The notes under the pieces are model-generated. The model saw nothing but the letters and a program-made list of their open reading frames with translations. It was not told the DNA's origin and did no database searches. Positions 13,440 through 64,000 of a stretch of DNA of 64,000 nucleotides are shown here, piece after piece. This DNA is from Acestrorhynchus altus (lineage: Eukaryota; Chordata; Actinopteri; Characiformes; Acestrorhynchidae), in NCBI GenBank assembly GCA_034509495.1, contig CM067508.1:23673033-23737032 (forward strand), read 5' to 3'. The stretch's first letter is position 1. Each line of letters begins with the position of its first letter. A program made the position numbers and the translations under genes.

Positions 13440-14700
13440 AGATAAAGTTTAATAACAATAAACTTTTATTGTGAATATATTTGTATTTGCACAAGAATTA
13501 ACACATTTGAATTCATTACAAACATTGTTTTTTTTCTTTCCTCTTTAATAACATTGTACAAATGTATACAAAAAATTTTCAGGCTTTTTAGGTTCCACAA
13601 AAGAGTAAAGTGTGGTAGAGCGCAACCTGAAAGATAGGTGGAGCTACAGATGCACAGGCCACGCCCCCAACACCAGCAAACACGCATTAAGAGCAACGTT
13701 AAGAAACACTCCAAAAAGAAAGCATGATCTCAGAGAACCCTCCTCAGCACACTGAGCATCATCATCATCATCAGCACCAGCGGCACGTTCCGGAATTCCG
13801 GAGCACGGACAAACAGCAGCCCGACAGGACAGTGCAGCAGCTGACAGCAGCATTCAGAAAACACACGCACATACACATACACACACAAAACAACAAAAAT
13901 AGACATCTACAAATCCCACTTTACATAAGGGGGCTCAGATGCTTTTGCGTTGACACATTTAGTAATACATGCAGGTTCTCCGTGTTACACAGTACCTCTT
14001 ATTATGAGCTGTGGTGAGTTGTGGATGTACTCTGTAACAACAGGAACACTCATTTATCATTTCCTCTTATGTGAAGTGGAATTCTGTTATGGAAACCCAG
14101 GAATCCCTAGATATGCAGATACCTATTCTTTTCTCTCGTAAATGTGACATTTATCACAAAGACAATCTGCGCTTTCATTATGATATTACACAGTCTCCAA
14201 ATGAAACGGGTGTAAGCATGGGAATAACAATTTTTCCTCCCAAGAGTAATTCCCATTGTGGAATATGTGCTATCACTGTACAATATAAATATGGTACAAT
14301 GAAAATCTCATGATTAGTGACCTCTGGGGTGTCTTGTTAGTTAGTCCGAAATCATTTAGGCACTGCCAACCACTCAGTTCAAGCTTTATTATGGATGTCA
14401 CTGACCTGTAATTTGGTTTTTGGAAAGGTTCATTTTTTTGGACACAACATAGAATGCATTGCACAGCACACTGTGAAAGACAAAAGTCATAGTGTCCATA
14501 TACATTTCATTAGGTTAGCCTATATACATGGAGCTTAGACAGGGCACCGAGAAGTGTCTGCTCTGCTCTTCGTGGCTCGTGTCAGACCACACATCTTCTT
14601 AAAGCGAGGCCTTGAACATAGACATGCTAAGACATCCACCAACACCGCAGGCCTGAGATGAGAAATTTAGACTCACAAAAAACAACAAAAAAAAGAGAAG
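13440..14700 (-). other. possible distal 3' UTR or other transcript end
   Basis: On the minus strand the block ends with CAATAAAAG near 13465. It is preceded upstream by more than 1 kb of unique-looking, stop-rich sequence, the usual look of a long vertebrate 3' UTR. It could be a distal end of cacna2d1 or belong to nothing. Evidence is circumstantial. Confidence 0.25.
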
Positions 14701-15159
14701 AAAATCTTCTGGCCATTCAGAAGAGCATAAGATGCATATGTGATGCTACATGATACGGTAGACACATTAGGAAATGAGTTTGCTCATGGGAAACCTGTCC
14801 AAATATGTAGCCAAATCTCCACCCGCCCACATAACCCGCCCTCCTCACTATGCTACACGTTCACGAAAAGCATAATTCAATGTGCTGTATTTCACGCGCA
14901 TTTGGCAATCACTTTGACACATGAACTTTTCACCTGAAACATTCAGCATTGTTTAAAATTATTAGTGTGTGACAAAACCATGGCTTCAGCACAGCCTCGA
15001 CAAATGTGTCTGATCCAAATAAAAAACAAGTGTACATCGAGTGAACTGCAGCCGTGTGCTTGCATTTGTGGACGCAGAAGAAAAGGCTGTAATGACTCAG
15101 TTTAATGCTGCTTCTGCTGGCAGTATTCAATTCTATGGTTTAAATAAAGAAGATCTCTT

Positions 15160-16330
15160 CAAAAGGGGTTCTGTTGTAAAGGCAGTGGTTCTGTAACAAC
15201 ACAAAGAACCTTGATTGCTCAGTTTATCTGGTTGACAGGTTGAAGTTCTTGTTCAGTCTTCTAAATTAAACTTCTCAACAGAACATTTTTTGTCTATAGT
15301 GGTAGCCTTCAACCCTGGAGGCATAGCTACCTTCCTGCAGGTTTCACTCCAATCCACCCAACCAAGGACTTTTGAAGGCAGTAATTTGGTTCTAAAGTTT
15401 TTAAAGTGGCAGGACTTTTACACAGTCAAACATTGCACTTTTTTTTTAAATAAGCACCTTATAAAAGGGGTATGTCAAAGTTAAAAGCAATGATTCTGTA
15501 ACAACTCAAAGAACCTTGAATACTTATGTTTTGTTTTTTGCCTGGTTTCTTAATGGATTCTTCAGGGGTTCTTTAATGATGATTCTGTAACAACTGAAAA
15601 ACAAAACACAAATCTTTCAGTGCTATTGTTATGATCCTTTTTATCGAGAACCCTTTTGAATTAGAGCTCAACCCTCCTCTGCAGGTTTCAGGAATAGAAG
15701 TGGCAGGGCTTTAAAAAAAAAACCCTCTTTTAAATATTTCTGCTTACAAAACTGGTACTCCAAGGAGCCTTTAGGTTTCTAGTATACCAATGCAATCTCA
15801 TGTTGACTGGTCTTTCAGAGAACCTTTGAAAATGTGCTTTTGTATAGCTCCAACCTAGGTTACACTGTTTTTATGGTGTCTGCTATAAAGAACCCTTGTT
15901 GCTTAGAGTAGTGACCATCAACCCTTTTCCAGGAGACCTATCTACCTTCAAGCAGGTTTCAGGTTTAGAAGTGGCAGGGCTTTTCAAATAAACATAGCAC
16001 TCTTTTAAACACCCCCTTCTTCAGGGATTCTTTAGTGTAGGTAGTGGTTCTATAACAAATCAAATAACCCTGAATCCTTAAACAACTCATTAAATAGTTC
16101 CTTATATACCAGCCTCTTGTAGATGGGTCTAATAAAACCTTTAAGAAATGTGCTTCTACATATGCCGGTTTCAGGTTTACGAGTGGCAGGGTTTTCAAGC
16201 AGTCAAACATTGCATTCTGTTTTAAACTGGGTACTCAAAGGGTTCTTTAGTAAAGGCAGTGGTTCTATAACAACTGAATGAAGCATGAATGCTTAAATAG
16301 TTTTTTGTCTGGTTAGATTCTCATACACCT
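15160..16330. repeat. degenerate tandem block, unit roughly 300 bp
   Basis: ggttctgtaacaac(a/t)caaagaacctt recurs near 15187, 15491 and (changed) 15583, 16045 and 16260. Between them, gaagtggcagggctttt and caagcagtcaaacattgca also recur, near 15405, 15690, 15970 and 16180. The order is kept, so this is an old tandem array rather than scattered copies. Confidence 0.7.
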
Positions 16331-17060
16331 CATCTCACCATCATATCCCTTTTGTTGATGGGTCTTTAGAAAACGTTCTAAGGAGCAACACCAGTGAAAT
16401 TACTAAAAATATATAGCTAAAACAGTCTTGTAGCTGTTGTAGGTTGTGTGTTCTTTGATAGTCACATAAAAATAATGTCTACTTGCCAGTGAATCTCAGA
16501 AAAAAAAATCTATATTTAATTCATGTGACATAATGTCAGCACGGTCAAGTGTTAACGGGGTGATAGCATTGCAGGACAAGGCCTGCAGCTAGCATGCTAA
16601 TGTGACAGCAGTGATGTTAGATGAGGACAAAAGCCAGTGTTGTTGGATGAGGCCAGAAGGCAGCCACTAACGCTACGGTAGCAATGTTGGGTGAGGTCCA
16701 CAGCACGCATATTGGGTACCTGTGTGTTAAAGAAATGCAACTCTAAGCAATGCAACCTACATATTTCAGAAGTCCCTTAAACTACTTTCACTGTTGATCA
16801 TTGCATGGGAACCCAATCTTTGGACCATTTTTGAAGTGGTTTGTGGGCAGAGCTTTCTGGTGGCAGAAAGTCCATGTTAGAGTGGTGAAATGGGAATATG
16901 AGTTAGTGGTGAGTTAGTGGTGAAATGGGAATATGAATAATGCAGATGGCTTATCTAGCTTTTTTAACAGCCTGCCAGGAAAAAAGACAGGTTGTACTCC
17001 ACTAATCTAACTCTTAACTTCCTGTCCTGCTCAGTCGGAATTAAGGAACCAACTGGCCAT
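16331..17060. other. intergenic with small internal duplications
   Basis: A 21-bp direct repeat (agtggtgaaatgggaatatg) occurs twice at about 16884-16936, and a degenerate tgttgg(a/g)tgaggnca motif recurs at 16612-16700. No gene. Confidence 0.5.
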
Positions 17061-17510
17061 TGTATGGTACTGCCTAGCCAGTCTCCAGAACTTCATCCCA
17101 TAGAAAACCTATGGAGGGAGCTGAAGCTCAGAGTGGCCATGCGAAAGCCCCAAAATCTTCATGACTTAGAGATGATCTGCAAAGAGGAGTGGAGCAAAAT
17201 TCCTCCGGACATGTGTGCAAACCTCATCCCCTACTACAAAAAACTTCTGACTGCTGTGCTTGCCAACAAGGGTTTTGCCACCAAGTATTAAGTCTTTTTT
17301 GACAGAGAGATCAAATAATTATTTCTCTCTACAAAATGCAAATACATTTATATAATTTATACAATGTGATTCCAGATTCTGGATCTTATTTTTTGATATT
17401 CTATCTCTCACTGTTAAAATTCACCTACCCTTAAAATTATAGACTGTTCATGTCTTTCATGACAAAGTCAGCAAGGGATCAAATCATTATTTCCTTCACT
17501 GTATATATAA
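17061..17510 (+). mobile_element. Tc1/mariner transposon, 3' end with truncated transposase
   Basis: Encodes the C-terminus of a Tc1-like DD34E transposase: PSQSPELHPIENLWRELKLR holds the last catalytic Glu, then EEWSKIPP and NKGFATKY, ending with TAA at 17291. The right inverted end follows (gacaaagtcagcaagggatc ... ttccttcactgta, to about 17505). The first two catalytic Asp residues and the left end are absent, so it cannot move itself. Confidence 0.9.
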
Positions 17511-18888
17511 AGATAAAAAATAATATTTAGAGGTATAAATATTATTGCATGATGTACAGCTACTGTGGGGCTAAAAGAGTTAGCTGATATAATAAAAAGG
17601 TAATTATTCAATTTTATTCATTTCAATTCTGGCTTCCAGAACATTTTAGCCATTATTATTTTGTGGATCTCTGCAGTACTCTATGCTAACTAACTTGCCT
17701 CATATTATGCTGTGTGCGTATAGTGTCTTTCATAGTGGAAATGACCCGCCAATGATTACGTCACAATGACCAGTGGCTGTTCTTTCAGTGTGAGCGCATA
17801 GAAAAGGGCTAAAAAAAACTGCTGGTGTTGCTCTTTAAAAATGTGCTTCAATTTAGCCTCCAGAAGAACTGCACTGATGTTAAGATCCCAACTTCTGCTT
17901 AGAGCAGTGGTCTAGTCTCTAACCCTTCTTCTGGAGAGACTTGAGAGACCTTCCTTAAGGTTTCAGCTCCAATCCAAATCTAACAAAATCCATTCAGCCC
18001 ATCAGTTAAAAGGACATCTGAAGGCAGTGATTAGTTGGATCAGTTGAGGTGGATTAGGGTTGAATCCAAAGTCTGTGAGAAGGTAGCTCTCCTGGAAAAG
18101 GCTGGAGATCACTGGCTTAGTAAAACAACTGGGAGCTTTTATGATATGGTCTCAGATGGCTGGGATGATGATTGTGCATGTGCTTTAATCTGTTTAATAA
18201 AAGAAATGAACTAATGTTTTAAATAAATAAAATACATAAGTAATCTGCCTCTGGGATCTGTAGAAAACGCCCTAAGTGTTCCTCCTGGACACTGGACATG
18301 AGAAAACCGGACATTGTTCAGAATTTGGCATGTCACTGCATTGTGCTTCACATAAAGAAAGCAATTCACATGTCTGAAATAATGGACGTCCAATATGATA
18401 TCATGGTAAACTCAAGCTGGAACCAGTTCTGGTGGATCAAGTATCTGGATGACGGACAATAAAACACACAATGGCCCAGTAGCCCAGGCCAGGAGACTGG
18501 AAAAAACCCCAAAACAAAACAAAAACAAACAAAAAAAAACAAAAACAACATGCAGCATTTCCGATTGAGCAGGGGACTCATGGATTTGTTTGACTTCTGC
18601 CAGAATAAGAGCCTTGTGCTGAAGGTTCTCTGAATCCTATTCAAACAGCATCTTTTTCTTCATTCAAATTTGCACACAAAAACCTGCCCACACAGAGTCA
18701 GGGAGTGACGTATCTCTTCACCCAAATTTCTGTGACCGAATCAGAAATTCAGATCTGAGAATCAAACCAGGATCTGCAAGCTTCAAACAAGTGCAACAGT
18801 AGCAGGTGAAAAGAAAAAAACACCACAATAGAAAAGGAAGAAAAAAAATTAGATCAGCAAAAAAAGAGGTGAGCTACATTTGCTGGGA

Positions 18889-18891
<3 letters not shown>
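17511..18891. other. 3' flank of cacna2d1, dispersed-repeat fragments
   Basis: 17900-18120 contains words typical of a dispersed fish repeat (agagcagtggtctagtctct, ggctggagatcactggctta) related to those in the tandem block at 15.2-16.3 kb. The rest is unrecognised. Confidence 0.45.

Positions 18892-18943
<52 letters not shown>
18892..18943. repeat. (CT)n microsatellite
   Basis: 26 perfect CT units; on the gene strand (GA)n, possibly inside a longer 3' UTR. Confidence 0.98.
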
Positions 18944-18949
<6 letters not shown>

Positions 18950-19359
18950 GCAGTACAAGAAACCCAGCATTTGTGTTTATTGTTCAGTGACTTCAAAGAG
19001 AAATGAAAGGACACCAAAAAAACCCTAACCAAAAAAATAAGAAAAGGAAAAAAGAAGACAAGAAATTCAGCTCTTTTGCTAGAATAATAGTCCTGTCTCT
19101 CCTTCCAGAGGATCTCAAGTGCCTGGGTGGAACCCATTCATGTCTGAGTATGAAGCTGACCCAGTTAACTCACTAGAACAGCTCCTTTACTTGTCTATCT
19201 CCTATTCTCTCTTCTTCTCTCTTCTGTCCTGGCTTGGAAAGGCCTATAGCAGGTCACTTTGAGAGGCCTCTCAATGCACACACTCTCCTGCTCGCCTCTG
19301 GCACTAGATATGCATGTACTGTGTGCCAAGGTTTCCCATTTTGTCGCTATGAATGGCAA

Positions 19360-19571
19360 TGTCATTTTCTTGTTTGTTTATTTGAAACATGACCGAGTCT
19401 GAGGCTCGTGTCTGTGTTGCTGGTCATCTGTGGTTGTACACAGCGATCAGGATGGAGCTATAGCAGCAGCTGTTCATGTGTGAATAATCCAGTGGTTGTG
19501 TATGTGCTGGTTAAACTGTATGAACGGTCAATCAGTGGTCATGTGGTGGTTGCTCAGACGTTGTAGACTTG
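19360..19571 (-). other. cacna2d1: proximal 3' UTR of cacna2d1
   Basis: Non-coding sequence directly after the TGA, up to just past the first AATAAA on the minus strand. The true length is unknown; later signals exist (one at 18976-18981 and possibly one near 13.46 kb), so several 3' UTR lengths are possible. Confidence 0.5.
19377..19382 (-). promoter_or_regulatory. poly(A) signal AATAAA (proximal)
   Basis: TTTATT on the plus strand reads AATAAA on the coding strand, about 190 nt after the stop. It is the nearest canonical hexamer. A second AATAAA lies at 18976-18981, just before a (CT)n run. Confidence 0.45.

Positions 19572-64000
<44,429 letters not shown>

Overview
This is a 64 kb piece of a vertebrate nuclear genome, almost certainly a teleost fish. 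The evidence is GT-AG introns, long (CA)n/(TG)n microsatellites every few kilobases, Tc1/mariner relics, a degenerate L2/CR1-like LINE and several large MITE families. The repeat mix (a MITE with a CACT...TGGxCAAAAGTATTGGGACACC-type end, a long-arm fold-back element, and a TCAA-tailed TTTATATAGTGCTTTT repeat) looks to me like otophysan fishes (characins, catfishes and relatives). That narrower placement is inference from memory of repeats.

The only gene I can support is on the minus strand. It is the 3' part of the voltage-gated calcium channel auxiliary subunit alpha2/delta-1 (cacna2d1; the teleost a or b copy is not resolved). I placed 21 coding exons from 63742 down to the stop codon at 19572. 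Every junction is GT-AG and every phase agrees. The exons sum to 1731 bp: 576 residues plus the stop. They cover the end of the Cache-like region, the VGCC_alpha2 region, the alpha2/delta processing region, the delta peptide and a hydrophobic C-terminal GPI-anchor signal. The signal peptide, the gabapentin-binding arginine motif, the VWA domain and the promoter lie upstream of position 64000 and are outside the window. Two further in-frame exon candidates, of 60 and 45 bp, sit where mammalian alpha2delta-1 is known to be alternatively spliced.

Layout: 1-19571 is 3' UTR and intergenic DNA. It holds a nearby poly(A) signal, a possible distal one near 13.46 kb, a Tc1 C-terminal relic (17.06-17.51 kb), a degenerate tandem block (15.16-16.33 kb) and many MITE or LINE fragments. 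19572-63742 is the gene, more than 95 percent intron. The introns hold Tc1-like relics, at least six copies or fragments of one MITE, a fold-back element with arms near 40 bp or longer, a roughly 85-bp minisatellite, a degenerate LINE in each orientation, and a 300-bp GATA/GACA array lying directly against a 3' splice site. 63743-64000 is the start of another intron.

I found no RNA gene, no CRISPR, no prokaryotic-style operon and no new multi-gene system. The most interesting observations are the splice sites whose upstream tracts are made of microsatellite DNA, and the two candidate cassette exons in a drug-target calcium channel subunit. All family names rest on my recognition of the sequence; no database search was run.
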